This document shows positions 27,022 through 35,926 of a stretch of DNA of 64,000 nt, piece by piece. The translations under genes were made by a program, and so were the position numbers. Each line of letters starts with the position of its first letter. The stretch's first letter is position 1. This DNA is from PALSA-505 sp036502085 (GTDB taxonomy: Bacteria; Actinomycetota; Actinomycetes; Streptosporangiales; Streptosporangiaceae): assembly GCA_036502085.1 (NCBI GenBank), contig DASXZD010000019.1:7007-71006 (forward strand), written 5' to 3'. Below the pieces are notes generated by a model that was given only the letters and a program-made list of their open reading frames with translations, did not search any database and had not been told where the DNA came from.

Positions 27022-27055
27022 CGAGCCAGCACTGACAACGAGCCAGCACTGACAA
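27022..27055. repeat. perfect 17-bp tandem duplication
   Basis: CGAGCCAGCACTGACAA is present twice without interruption (27022-27038, 27039-27055) between the GNAT gene end and the start of the unknown gene at 26908. It is probably a recent slippage product; it could also double a regulatory site. Confidence 0.9.
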
Positions 27056-27070
27056 GCCCGCGGCCTGCGG

Positions 27071-27928
27071 CTAGAAGAGCACCGACGAGAAAGTGCCAAC
27101 CTCGGTGAAGCCGGCCCGACGGTAGGCCGCGCGGGCGGGCGCGTTGAAGTCGTTGACGTAGAGCGAAACGACCGGCGCCACGCTGCGTAGCGCGTCGGCT
27201 ACGACGGCGGCCACTCCTTGGGCGGCCAGCCCGCGGCCGCGCAGCTCGGGCCGGACCCACACTCCCTGCACCTGGCAGGCGTGCGGGGTGACCGCGCCGA
27301 TCTCCGCCTTGAAGATCACCTTGCCGCGCTCGATCCTGGCGAACGACCGGCCGGCCGCGATGAGCTCGGCCACCCGGGCGCGGTAGCAGGCCCCGCCATC
27401 GGGACCGACCGGGGAGACCCCCACCTCTTCGGTGAACATGGCCACGCTGGCCGGGAACACCATGTCCAGCTGCTCCGGCCTGACCATGCGTACCAGCGGA
27501 TCCGGGGCCACCAGCGGCGCGCTGGAGATCGTCATCACCGGCTGCTGGGCGCGGACCTCACGGGGGCGGCTCCAGTGCGGCTGCAGCAGCCGCCACATCT
27601 CGGCCACGGCGGGGGCCGGCCCGACGATCGAGGAGCAGCGCCTGCCCTGCGCGCGGGCACGCTCGGCGAACGCGGCGATCGCCTCGCCGCTGGCCTCGAC
27701 CGGCACCAGGTTCGCCCCCGCGTAGCAGAGCGAGGTGAGCCGCCCGTCGGTCGTGTAACCCCAGACCTGCGCGCCGAGCCGGGCGGGGTCGAGCCCGGCC
27801 GTCCGCACCCGGGAGGAGACGAAGACGTTCGCGACCGGATCGCGGTCACACAGGGTGATCGCCTCGCCACGATCACGGTCCCCGAGCAGGCGCAGAGGTG
27901 TTGACCACGGCGCCTTGACTCGAAGCAC
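27071..27928 (-). CDS. GNAT family N-acetyltransferase with DUF4081 domain
   Basis: A 285-residue protein starting at GTG 27928 (the frame is open further upstream, but homologous sequence begins here). The N-terminal DUF4081 region has DRDPVANVFVSSRV and CYAGANLVPVE. The C-terminal GNAT domain carries the acetyl-CoA loop VWVRPELRGRGLAAQGVAAVV and the final strand YVNDFNAPARAAYRRAGF. This gene is commonly found just after ispG in actinobacteria, and here only a secreted protease gene intervenes. The acceptor substrate is unknown. Confidence 0.88.
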   Translation of the reverse strand: MLRVKAPWSTPLRLLGDRDRGEAITLCDRDPVANVFVSSRVRTAGLDPARLGAQVWGYTTDGRLTSLCYAGANLVPVEASGEAIAAFAERARAQGRRCSSIVGPAPAVAEMWRLLQPHWSRPREVRAQQPVMTISSAPLVAPDPLVRMVRPEQLDMVFPASVAMFTEEVGVSPVGPDGGACYRARVAELIAAGRSFARIERGKVIFKAEIGAVTPHACQVQGVWVRPELRGRGLAAQGVAAVVADALRSVAPVVSLYVNDFNAPARAAYRRAGFTEVGTFSSVLF

Positions 27929-28050
27929 CCTCCCAGGGTATCGGTACCAGCCGGTGTTACCGCCGTGACCCGGATGTTGCCCTGGGCTGCGGCGGCGGGC
28001 CGGCCCGGCTCGAGCGGCGCGGCGGGGGCGGGCGGCGACCCCGGGCGGGC

Positions 28051-29640
28051 TCAGCCGGCCGCGGACGGCGGCGGGAGCGCGGCGCAGGTGGCGCTGACCG
28101 CCCCGGGGCCACGGGTGGCCGGCAGCTCGCCGGTGGCCAGGTAGCGGTCCAGGTAGCCGTCCACGCAGCCGTTCGGCGGGAAGGCCAGCGACTGGCCGTG
28201 GTTGCCGCCGCCCGCGACGATGACCATCCGGGAGCTCGGCAGCTGCCGGTGCGCCACCATCGCGCCCGCGTACGGCGTGGCCGGGTCGATCGTTCCCTGC
28301 AGCATGAGGATGCCCGGCAGCCCGGGGCTCCCGATCCGAATCGGGTGCGCCGGGCCGTGCCGCGGCCAGAATGCGCACGACGCGTTGAACCAGGCGTTGT
28401 CCCACGCCTCGAACGGGGCCGTGCGGTACACCCGCCGGGCGTCGGCGTCCCACTGCGCCCAGTTGCGGGGCCAGTTCACGTCGCTGCACTGGACCGCGTT
28501 GTAGACGGCGAACTCGTTCTCGTTCTGCACGCCGTTCTGATGGAACTGGCTGATCATCGCGCCGACCGAGCCGCTGTGGTAATAGCCGGCGAAGGCGCTG
28601 GCCAGGGCCGGCCACAGGCTGTCGTTGTAGCCGCCCTGCAGGAACGTGTCGTCGTATTCGTCCGGGCCGATCAGCGGGCGGCCGGTCGGGCCGTCGATCG
28701 GGTGCGATACCAGCCGGCTGCGTATCCGGTACCAGGCCTGCTGGATCTGGGCCGCGGTGGAGCCGAGCCGGTAGGTGCCGTTGTTGCTCGCGATCCAGGC
28801 GAAGAACGCTTCCATCCGGCCCTGGAAGGCGAAATCCTGGCTGATGTTGTCGGCGTACCAGACGCCGTCCGGGTCAACCGTGCTGTCCAGCACCATCCTG
28901 CGGACCCGCTGCGGGAACAGCGTGGCGTACACCTCGCCGATGTAGGTCCCGTACGAGTACGCGAAGTAGCTGATCTTCTGCTGGCCGAGCGCGGCCCGGA
29001 TGGAATCCACGTCCCTGGCCACGTCCACCGTGGTCATGTACGGCAGCAGCCAGCCGAAACTCTTCTCGCAGTCAGCCGCGTACGTCCTGGCCCGGTTCTC
29101 CAGGACCTGCTCGGCCGCCTGGCTGGCCGGGATGTAGTCGGGCCGCACGCCGGAGAAGAAACCGGGATCGCAGTGCAGCGCGGGGGTGCTCGACCCCACG
29201 CCGCGCGGGTCGAAGCCGATGATGTCGTAGTCGGCGGCCACCTTGGGGTCCAGCCCGCTGGCCACGAAGCCGGCCAGGCCGAGGCCGCTGCCGCCGGGGC
29301 CGCCGGGGTTGACCAGCAGCGCCCCCTGGCGCTGGCCGGCCGGGGCGGTCGCCTGCACCCGCGACAGCGCCAGGGTGATCTTCCGGCCGCCCGGGTGGCC
29401 GTAGTCCAGCGGCACCTGCACGCCGGCGCACTGCACCCTGGGCCCCGTGGCGGCGGGACATGAGTGCCAGCGCAGGGCCGACCCGGCGGCCGATCCGGCC
29501 GGGCCGGCGGCCGGGGCCGAGCCGGACGGCAGCGGCTTGTCCGGCAGCGGCCCGGCCGAGTTGCAGGCCGCCAGCGCGATCGCAGCGCAGGCGGCCGCCA
29601 GGGTCATCACGCGGGCCCGCGGCCCGCGGCGAAATGGCAT
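28051..29640 (-). CDS. secreted alpha/beta-hydrolase, tripeptidyl aminopeptidase-like lipoprotein
   Basis: A 529-residue member of the SlpD/SlpE/TAP family of Streptomyces. The N-terminus ends in LAAACAAIALAACNS, a lipobox with Cys26, so it is probably a membrane-anchored extracellular peptidase. The oxyanion segment VNPGGPGGSGLGLAGF and the nucleophile motif AYSYGTYIG are clear, and the C-terminal TAP domain has the acid/His region with QGTIDPATPYAGA and GGGNHGQSL. Family members remove tripeptides or act as general aminopeptidases on imported protein. It lies between the GNAT and ispG genes. Confidence 0.93.
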   Translation of the reverse strand: MPFRRGPRARVMTLAAACAAIALAACNSAGPLPDKPLPSGSAPAAGPAGSAAGSALRWHSCPAATGPRVQCAGVQVPLDYGHPGGRKITLALSRVQATAPAGQRQGALLVNPGGPGGSGLGLAGFVASGLDPKVAADYDIIGFDPRGVGSSTPALHCDPGFFSGVRPDYIPASQAAEQVLENRARTYAADCEKSFGWLLPYMTTVDVARDVDSIRAALGQQKISYFAYSYGTYIGEVYATLFPQRVRRMVLDSTVDPDGVWYADNISQDFAFQGRMEAFFAWIASNNGTYRLGSTAAQIQQAWYRIRSRLVSHPIDGPTGRPLIGPDEYDDTFLQGGYNDSLWPALASAFAGYYHSGSVGAMISQFHQNGVQNENEFAVYNAVQCSDVNWPRNWAQWDADARRVYRTAPFEAWDNAWFNASCAFWPRHGPAHPIRIGSPGLPGILMLQGTIDPATPYAGAMVAHRQLPSSRMVIVAGGGNHGQSLAFPPNGCVDGYLDRYLATGELPATRGPGAVSATCAALPPPSAAG

Positions 29641-29705
29641 GCAGCCATCTTGCCCGATCCGCGGGGCTAGCCCGGTCCGTCAGGTAACTATCCGTGCTCG
29701 CAACG

Positions 29706-30860
29706 TCACGAAACGGTGACCTGGGGGGTGCCGTGGATGGGCTCGCCGTCCTCGTTCAGGTCGGCGAGCTTCATGGCCTCCTCGATGAGGGTTTCCACGA
29801 TCTGCGACTCGGGCACGGTCTTGACCACCTCGCCCTTGACGAAGATCTGGCCCTTGCCGTTGCCCGAGGCCACGCCCAGGTCAGCCTCGCGCGCCTCGCC
29901 CGGCCCGTTCACCACGCAGCCCATCACCGCGACCCGCAGCGGCACGTCCAGTCCCTCCAGGCCGGCCGTCACCTGTTCGGCTAGCGTGTACACGTCCACC
30001 TGGGCACGACCGCAGGACGGGCAGGATACGATCTCCAGGCCGCGCTCCCGCATGCCGAGCGACTCCAGGATCGCGATGCCGACCTTGACCTCCTCGACCG
30101 GCGGCGCGGACAGCGACACCCGGATCGTGTCGCCGATCCCCTCGGCCAGCAGCGCGCCGAACGCCACCGCGGACTTCACCGTGCCCTGGAACGTCGGCCC
30201 GGCCTCGGTCACCCCTAGGTGCAGCGGGTAGTCGCACTTGGAGGCCAGCTCGCGGTAGGCGTTGATCATCACGACCGGGTCGTGGTGCTTGACCGAGATC
30301 TTGATGTCGGTGAAGCCGTGCTCCTCGAACAGCGAGCATTCCCACAGCGCCGACTCGACCAGGGCCGGCGCGGTGGCCTTGCCGTACTTGGCCAGCAGCC
30401 GCTTGTCCAGCGAGCCGGCGTTCACCCCGATCCTGATCGGCACGCCGGCGTCCCCTGCGGCCCGGGCGATCTGCGCCACCTTGTCGTCGAAGGCCTTGAT
30501 GTTGCCCGGGTTGACCCGCACCGCGGCACAGCCGGCGTCGATCGCCGCGAACACGTACTTCGGCTGGAAGTGGATGTCGGCGATCACCGGTATCTGCGAC
30601 TTGCGGGCGATCGCGGGCAGCGCGTCGGCGTCATCCTGCGATGGCACGGCCACCCGGACGATCTGGCAGCCGGTCGCGGTCAGCTCCGCGATCTGCTGCA
30701 GCGTGGCGTTCACGTCGGCGGTCAGCGTGGTGGCCATCGACTGCACCGAGACCGGCGCGCCGCCGCCCACCGGGACGTTGCCCACCATGATCTGGCGGGA
30801 CTTGCGGCGGGTCGCGAGCGGAACAGGCGGAAGCTGAGGCACGCCAAGATCAACAGTCAT
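29706..30860 (-). CDS. ispG: 4-hydroxy-3-methylbut-2-enyl diphosphate synthase (flavodoxin-dependent)
   Basis: The penultimate step of the MEP isoprenoid pathway, using a [4Fe-4S] cluster. The 384-residue protein has the TIM-barrel half with MVGNVPVGGGAPVSVQSM and the cluster ligands in CPSCGRAQVD and GCVVNGPGEA. It lies 13 bp after rseP, in the order dxr-rseP-ispG that is conserved in actinobacteria. Confidence 0.97.
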   Translation of the reverse strand: MTVDLGVPQLPPVPLATRRKSRQIMVGNVPVGGGAPVSVQSMATTLTADVNATLQQIAELTATGCQIVRVAVPSQDDADALPAIARKSQIPVIADIHFQPKYVFAAIDAGCAAVRVNPGNIKAFDDKVAQIARAAGDAGVPIRIGVNAGSLDKRLLAKYGKATAPALVESALWECSLFEEHGFTDIKISVKHHDPVVMINAYRELASKCDYPLHLGVTEAGPTFQGTVKSAVAFGALLAEGIGDTIRVSLSAPPVEEVKVGIAILESLGMRERGLEIVSCPSCGRAQVDVYTLAEQVTAGLEGLDVPLRVAVMGCVVNGPGEAREADLGVASGNGKGQIFVKGEVVKTVPESQIVETLIEEAMKLADLNEDGEPIHGTPQVTVS

Positions 30861-30873
30861 GTCGCGAATAGCC

Positions 30874-32070
30874 TTACTGAAGGATGTTTACCGGATTGAC
30901 GAGGTCCGCCAGGATCAAGAGGACCGAGAAGCCCACGAGAACCGCGAACACGCTCAGGCTCACGGGGATCAGCTTAGTCATGTCGACCAGCCCGGGGTCT
31001 GTTCTGCCGCGAAGCCGGGCCAGCCAGGCCCGCACCCGCTCGTAGAGCACCACCGCGATGTGACCGCCGTCCAGCGGCAGCAGCGGCAGCAGGTTGAGCA
31101 GGCCGATGAAGATGTTCACCGAGATGACGATCAGCAGGACGATCGACACCTTGGACTGCCAGCCGATGTTCGCGGCCACTACGTCCCCGGTGATCTGCCC
31201 GACCCCCACGACGCTGGTGACCTGGCCGGCCGACGTGGCCGACCGGTTCTTGGCGAACAGGTGCGACACCGCGCCGGGCAGGGTGCCCAGCACGTGCACC
31301 GTGCCGGTGACCGCCTGGCCGAACGTCGAGCCCGCGTACGTGACCGCTCCCAGCGGGCTGGTTCGCTGGTAAACAAAGGCCTGGGTGATGCCGAGGAACG
31401 CGTCGTCCTTGTTGCCGTTGCGGATCTTCGCGAGCGTGACCGACCTGGTGAAGGTGCCGTTGCCCCGCTGGATGGTCACCGCCACGGTGCTGCCGGGGCG
31501 GTGGCCGCGGATGGCCGTGTTGAACTGGGACCAGGTGTGCACCGGCCGGCCGGCGAAGTTAACGATCTTGTCGCCGGGGCGCAGCCCGATGTCATGCGCG
31601 GGCGAATGCGGCTGGCCCGCGGTGCAGGTCGCGCTGGAGGTCTCCGAGGCCGGCACGCAGGCGACGACCGAGCCGATCGCGGTCGTGCTGGTGTTCTCGA
31701 GGCCGACGGCGAGCGGGAGCAGGAACAGCAGGACGAGCGCGAGCAGGAAGTGCATGGTCGAGCCGGCGATCAGGACGATGACCCGCTGCCAGCCCGGGTG
31801 GGTGCGGAACGACCGGGGCTCGTCGGCCGGGTCCACCTCGTCCATCGACGTCATCCCGACGATCTTCACGAATCCGCCGGCCGGGATGGCCTTGACGCCG
31901 TACTCGGTCTCCCCCCTGGTGGTGGACCAGAGCGTGGGCCCGAAGCCCATGAAGAACTGCGTCGCCTTCATGCCGAACTTCTTCGCCGTCGCGAAGTGGC
32001 CGAACTCGTGCAGCACGACCGAGCCGGACAGCGCGACGATGAAGATGATCCAGCCGAGGAGCTCGCTCAT
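30874..32070 (-). CDS. rseP: RIP metalloprotease (site-2 protease, M50)
   Basis: An intramembrane zinc protease that cleaves membrane anti-sigma factors and similar targets. The 398-residue protein has the HEFGH zinc motif in the first helix (VVLHEFGHFATAKKFG) and the third ligand in LPLLPLDGGHIAV. There is a single periplasmic PDZ-like domain (HDIGLRPGDKIVNFAGRPV) and about four membrane helices. It overlaps dxr by 4 bp. Mycobacterial Rip1 has the same neighbours. Confidence 0.95.
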   Translation of the reverse strand: MSELLGWIIFIVALSGSVVLHEFGHFATAKKFGMKATQFFMGFGPTLWSTTRGETEYGVKAIPAGGFVKIVGMTSMDEVDPADEPRSFRTHPGWQRVIVLIAGSTMHFLLALVLLFLLPLAVGLENTSTTAIGSVVACVPASETSSATCTAGQPHSPAHDIGLRPGDKIVNFAGRPVHTWSQFNTAIRGHRPGSTVAVTIQRGNGTFTRSVTLAKIRNGNKDDAFLGITQAFVYQRTSPLGAVTYAGSTFGQAVTGTVHVLGTLPGAVSHLFAKNRSATSAGQVTSVVGVGQITGDVVAANIGWQSKVSIVLLIVISVNIFIGLLNLLPLLPLDGGHIAVVLYERVRAWLARLRGRTDPGLVDMTKLIPVSLSVFAVLVGFSVLLILADLVNPVNILQ

Positions 32071-33344
32071 CCCGCGGCTTCTCCCTCCCGGCGCTCGGTC
32101 TGCCCGGTCAGCTCCCGGGCGCGGACCCTGGCCCAGCGATCGGCCGCGAGCACGTCTTCCAGGCTGACCGTCCGGTCGGCGGCTGCCCCCTGGCCGGCCC
32201 GGCCGCCGTCATGCTCAGAGATTACCCGCACCACCGTATCCACGATCCCGGTGAACGAGATCGCCCCGGCCAGGAACGCGGCCACGCACTCTTCGTTGGC
32301 CGCGTTGTACACGGCCGGGAACGTCCCGCCGGCCTGGCCCACCTCGCGGGCCAGCGGCACGGCCGGGAAGGCCTCCTCGTCCAGCGGCTCGAACGTCCAG
32401 CTGTGCGCCGTCGTCCAGTCCACCGCCGGGGCCGCGTCGGGCACCCGGCCGGGCCAGGCCAGCGCGAGGGCGATCGGTATCCGCATGTCCGGCGGGCTGG
32501 CCTGGGCCAGGGTCGAGCCGTCGCTGAACTCGACCATGGAGTGCACGACCGACTGCGGGTGGACTACAACCTCGATTTTTCCGAACGGTACGCCGAATAG
32601 CAGGTGCGCTTCGATCAGCTCCAGGCCTTTGTTGACCAGGGTGGCCGAGTTCACCGTGATCACCGGCCCCATCCGCCAGGTCGGATGGGCGAGGGCCTGC
32701 TCCGGGGTGACGTCGGCTAGTTCGGCCCGCCGGCGGCCGCGGAACGGGCCGCCGCTCGCGGTCACTACCAGCTTGCGCACTTCCTCCGCGCGGCCGCCGC
32801 GCAGGCACTGGGCGAGCGCCGAGTGCTCGGAGTCCACCGCGATGATCTGCCCCGGCGCCGCCCGGCCCGCGACCAGCTGCCCGCCGATGATCAGCGATTC
32901 CTTGTTCGCCAGCGCCAGCGTCCGGCCGGCGTCAAGGGCGGCCAGCGTGGCCAGCAACCCCGCCGCCCCGGTGATCCCGTTCAGCACGGTGTCGCACGGC
33001 CAGGCGGCCATCTCGGTCATCGCGTCCGGGCCCGCCAGCACCTTGGGCAGCCGGCCGGCCGGCTCGGCGGATGCGGCCGCGCGCAGGGCGCGCTCGAGGT
33101 CAGCGACGGCACGCTCGTCGGCGACCGCGACGACATCGACGCCGAACTCCACCGCCTGAGCCGCCAGCAGTTCCGGGTTGCCGCCGCCCGCCGCCAGGCC
33201 CGCGATCCTGAAGCGGTCGCGATTGCGCCTGATCACGTCCGCGGCCTGGGTGCCGATAGATCCGGTCGAGCCGAGAATGACGATCTCGCGCGGGCCAGCA
33301 TGGGCGGTGCTGGCATCCATCGGGCTGGCATCCATCGGGTCCAT
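32067..33344 (-). CDS. dxr: 1-deoxy-D-xylulose 5-phosphate reductoisomerase
   Basis: Forms MEP from DXP with NADPH and a divalent metal. Key segments are VILGSTGSIGTQAADVI (NADPH), AVDSEHSALAQCL (metal Asp and Glu), and the flexible-loop region SGGPFRGRR with LADVTPEQALAHPTWRMG. The N-terminus is ambiguous: ATG 33344 and in-frame ATGs 33335 and 33320 lie within a short tandem repeat coding MDPMDASPMDAS, and no strong Shine-Dalgarno is visible. I chose 33344. An A/T-rich island with the motif CGTACCGTTCGGAAA (32578-32592) sits inside the coding sequence. Confidence 0.95.
   Translation of the reverse strand: MDPMDASPMDASTAHAGPREIVILGSTGSIGTQAADVIRRNRDRFRIAGLAAGGGNPELLAAQAVEFGVDVVAVADERAVADLERALRAAASAEPAGRLPKVLAGPDAMTEMAAWPCDTVLNGITGAAGLLATLAALDAGRTLALANKESLIIGGQLVAGRAAPGQIIAVDSEHSALAQCLRGGRAEEVRKLVVTASGGPFRGRRRAELADVTPEQALAHPTWRMGPVITVNSATLVNKGLELIEAHLLFGVPFGKIEVVVHPQSVVHSMVEFSDGSTLAQASPPDMRIPIALALAWPGRVPDAAPAVDWTTAHSWTFEPLDEEAFPAVPLAREVGQAGGTFPAVYNAANEECVAAFLAGAISFTGIVDTVVRVISEHDGGRAGQGAAADRTVSLEDVLAADRWARVRARELTGQTERREGEAAG
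32578..32592 (-). repeat. intragenic motif CGTACCGTTCGGAAA (copy in dxr)
   Basis: A perfect 15-mer on the coding strand, within codons for VPFGK. It is followed by AAATC and uses codons (GTA, GGA, AAA) rare in this GC-rich sequence. Same 15-mer at 43937 and 54929. Confidence 0.7.
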
Positions 33345-33469
33345 CCGTCCATTGTCACGGACACCGGCCGTGGCCGCCAACGGAAGGCATCCGCCGGGCG
33401 TGACTCGCCGGCGACGATTACTAGCACAGAGTAGTTATCCGGTTGCCCTGCGTGCCATACTCTGCCGTC

Positions 33470-34597
33470 ATGACTCGGGTCGCGCGGGTGGCCGCGCTCT
33501 GCACGGCAATCAGCGCGCTCGTCGCCGTGACCGCCACCGGCGTCGCGGCGAGCCCAACCCCGGCCGGCCATGCCGGGCCTTTGCCGGTTCACCAGCCAGC
33601 CGCGTACCAGGTGATCGCCGCCGACCGCCGGGCCGCCGCGAGCACTGCCCGGCAGCAGGCCAGGGTGCGTCGCTACTGGACGGCATTGCGGATGCGGCAC
33701 GCCGCGCCGCTCCGGCTGCGCACCGCGAAGGTGCCGCTCCGGCCGCGCGTCGCCACCGCCAGGAGCCGCCGCGCCCCCCGCCCCTCACGAATGAGCGCCC
33801 TGGTCACCAGCACTCCGCGGGCCAGTACGCCGCTGAGCGGGGCGCTGGCCATCCTGCCCAGCGTCGCGCAGCTAGAGCAATCCGGGGCGCAGCCCGGCGC
33901 GCCGACGACCGCGGGGCAGCTGTGGCCCGGCGGCGGAGCGGTCGCCCGCACCACCGGCAAGGTGTTCTTCACGATGAGCGGGCACGATTACGTGTGCTCG
34001 GGCAGCGCGGTCGCCAGCCGCGATCTCGACGTCGTGATGACCGCCGGGCACTGCGTCAAGGATGGCACCGGCGCCTGGGCGACCAACTGGACGTTCGTGC
34101 CGGGCTATGCGAACGGCCAGGAGCCGTACGGCAGCTACGCGGCCCGCCGGTTCTTCGTGGCCAGCGGTTGGAGCACGAAGGCCGACAACGACTACGACGT
34201 CGCGTTCGTCACCGTCAACCCGGCCCGCCTGCACGGGACCACAGTGGCCCTGGGCCGCGAGGTCGGCGGGCAGCCCATTGCGTTCGGCAGCCAGCCCGCC
34301 GAGGAGATCGCGTTCGGCTACCCGTCCGACCAGCCGTATGACGGCCAGCGGCTCTACGACTGCGGCGGCAGCACCAGCCCGGATCCCTACCACCTGACCG
34401 GCGACACCGGCCTGTACTGCGCGCTGACCGCGGGCACCAGCGGCGGGCCCTGGCTGTCCGGCTTCGACCAGGCTACCGGCACCGGCACGATCACCTCGGT
34501 GAGCAGCTTCAAGTACAGCAACGACGACCTGACCCTGTACGGCCCCGAGCTGGGACCCGCCGCCCGCGCCCTCTTCCGATCCGCCCGAAACGGCTAG
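33470..34597 (+). CDS. secreted trypsin-like serine protease
   Basis: A 375-residue exported protein starting at ATG 33470. The signal peptide RVARVAALCTAISALVAVTATGVAA is followed by a long Ala/Arg-rich propeptide-like region (to about residue 140), then a chymotrypsin-fold domain. The triad is visible: His in VVMTAGHCVKD, Asp in NDYDVAFVTV, and Ser in AGTSGGPWLSGF. The small number of Cys and the V8-like arrangement suggest the S1B/glutamyl-endopeptidase-like group. It is divergent from dxr. Substrate is unknown. Confidence 0.9.
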   Translation: MTRVARVAALCTAISALVAVTATGVAASPTPAGHAGPLPVHQPAAYQVIAADRRAAASTARQQARVRRYWTALRMRHAAPLRLRTAKVPLRPRVATARSRRAPRPSRMSALVTSTPRASTPLSGALAILPSVAQLEQSGAQPGAPTTAGQLWPGGGAVARTTGKVFFTMSGHDYVCSGSAVASRDLDVVMTAGHCVKDGTGAWATNWTFVPGYANGQEPYGSYAARRFFVASGWSTKADNDYDVAFVTVNPARLHGTTVALGREVGGQPIAFGSQPAEEIAFGYPSDQPYDGQRLYDCGGSTSPDPYHLTGDTGLYCALTAGTSGGPWLSGFDQATGTGTITSVSSFKYSNDDLTLYGPELGPAARALFRSARNG

Positions 34598-34658
34598 CCG
34601 CCGCCGGACGGACGTCGCGGCCGCGCGCCGGGGCCGGCCAGGTTCGCTGACCGGCAAG

Positions 34659-34672
34659 GTCACACGTGTGAC
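34659..34672. promoter_or_regulatory. perfect 14-bp palindrome upstream of five-gene operon
   Basis: GTCACACGTGTGAC ends 21 bp before ATG 34694 (30 bp before the alternative ATG 34703). Perfect symmetry and position make it a good operator candidate for the ATP-grasp operon. No regulator gene is adjacent. Confidence 0.6.
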
Positions 34673-34693
34673 TAAGGGGGCGGCGCGGCTAGC

Positions 34694-35926
34694 ATGCGAG
34701 GCATGAATGTCGTCTTTGTCGAGCCGTTTTTCCCGATGAGCCAGCGTCACTTCGTGCGCGCGCTCGCCGAAGCCGGCGCGACGGTCATCGGCATCGGCGA
34801 ATACCCCGCTGACGCGCTGGACGAGCAGTTGCGCAGCTGGCTGCACCACTACGAGCAGGTGCCGTCGGTCACCGACGTCGAGGCGATGACGCAGCGGGTC
34901 CGCCAGGTGCAGGACAAGCTGTGGGTGGACCGGCTCGAGGCCACAATCGAGGCGCACACCATGGCCGCGGCGCAGGTCAGGGAGGCCTGCACGATCCCGG
35001 GCACGTCGGTACAGACGGCCTGGCTGTGCCGGGACAAGCCGTCGATGAAGCAGGCGCTGCGCGAGGCGGGCGTGCCGACCGCCGCGTCGGCCGCGGTCAG
35101 CACCGCCGCGCAGGTGCACGCGTTCGCCGGGCAGGTCGGCTTCCCGCTCATACTCAAGCCGCGCAGCGGCGCCGGCGCGGCGGACACCATGCGGGCGGAC
35201 GACCAGGCCGGGCTCGACCACGCTCTGGGGATCTTCGGCGGCCAGGGCGTCGAGTCGATCGCGGTGGAGGAGTTCATCGAGGGCCACGAGGGCTTCTACG
35301 ACACGATCACCGTCGACGGCCAGGTCGCGATGGACTTCGCGTCGCACTATTACCCGAACGTGCTCGAGGCGATGCGCACCCGGTGGATCTCGCCGCAGTT
35401 CATCTCGACCAACCGGATCGATGCCGCACCGGAGTACGGAGAGCTGCGCGACATGGGCCGGCGGGTCATCGCCGCGCTCGGGATCGGGACGTCGGCGACG
35501 CACATGGAGTGGTTCTCCGGCCCGAAGGGGCTGAAGTTCTCCGAGATCGGCTGCCGACCGCCCGGCGTCGGGGCGTGGGATCTGTACTCGGCCGGCAACG
35601 AGATCGATGTGTACCGCGAGTGGGCGAACGCGATCACGCACGGCGGGACCAGCGCCGCGCCGACCCGGCGGTACGCCAGCGGGATCGTCGCGCTGCGCCC
35701 CAGCCAGGACGGCCAGATCAGCGGCTACAGCGGCACCGACGAGCTGGAGCAGCGCTACGGCGACTGGGTCATCGACGCTTACCTGCCCTCGCCGGGCACG
35801 CCGACGCAGGGGGTCGAGGCCGGGTACATGGCCAACGCGTACGTCCGGATGCGGCACCCGGACTACGACGTGCTGCACGGGATGCTCGACGCGGTGGGTT
35901 CCACGCTGCACGTGCACGCCTCGTGA
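34694..35926 (+). CDS. stand-alone ATP-grasp ligase
   Basis: A 410-residue ATP-grasp protein, first gene of a tight five-gene operon. ATP-grasp enzymes join a carboxylate to an amine or thiol through an acyl phosphate. The central ATP-binding Lys is in FPLILKPRSGAGAAD; the loop VEEFIEGHEGFYDTITVDG and the metal-binding strand KFSEIGCRPPGVGAWD follow. In the last motif the usual E-x-N-x-R reads E-I-G-C-R, so the Asn ligand is Gly. The N-terminus MNVVFVEPFFP resembles a pre-ATP-grasp Rossmann domain. ATG 34703 is an alternative start. It overlaps the next gene by 4 bp. Substrates are unknown. Confidence 0.88.
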   Translation: MRGMNVVFVEPFFPMSQRHFVRALAEAGATVIGIGEYPADALDEQLRSWLHHYEQVPSVTDVEAMTQRVRQVQDKLWVDRLEATIEAHTMAAAQVREACTIPGTSVQTAWLCRDKPSMKQALREAGVPTAASAAVSTAAQVHAFAGQVGFPLILKPRSGAGAADTMRADDQAGLDHALGIFGGQGVESIAVEEFIEGHEGFYDTITVDGQVAMDFASHYYPNVLEAMRTRWISPQFISTNRIDAAPEYGELRDMGRRVIAALGIGTSATHMEWFSGPKGLKFSEIGCRPPGVGAWDLYSAGNEIDVYREWANAITHGGTSAAPTRRYASGIVALRPSQDGQISGYSGTDELEQRYGDWVIDAYLPSPGTPTQGVEAGYMANAYVRMRHPDYDVLHGMLDAVGSTLHVHAS

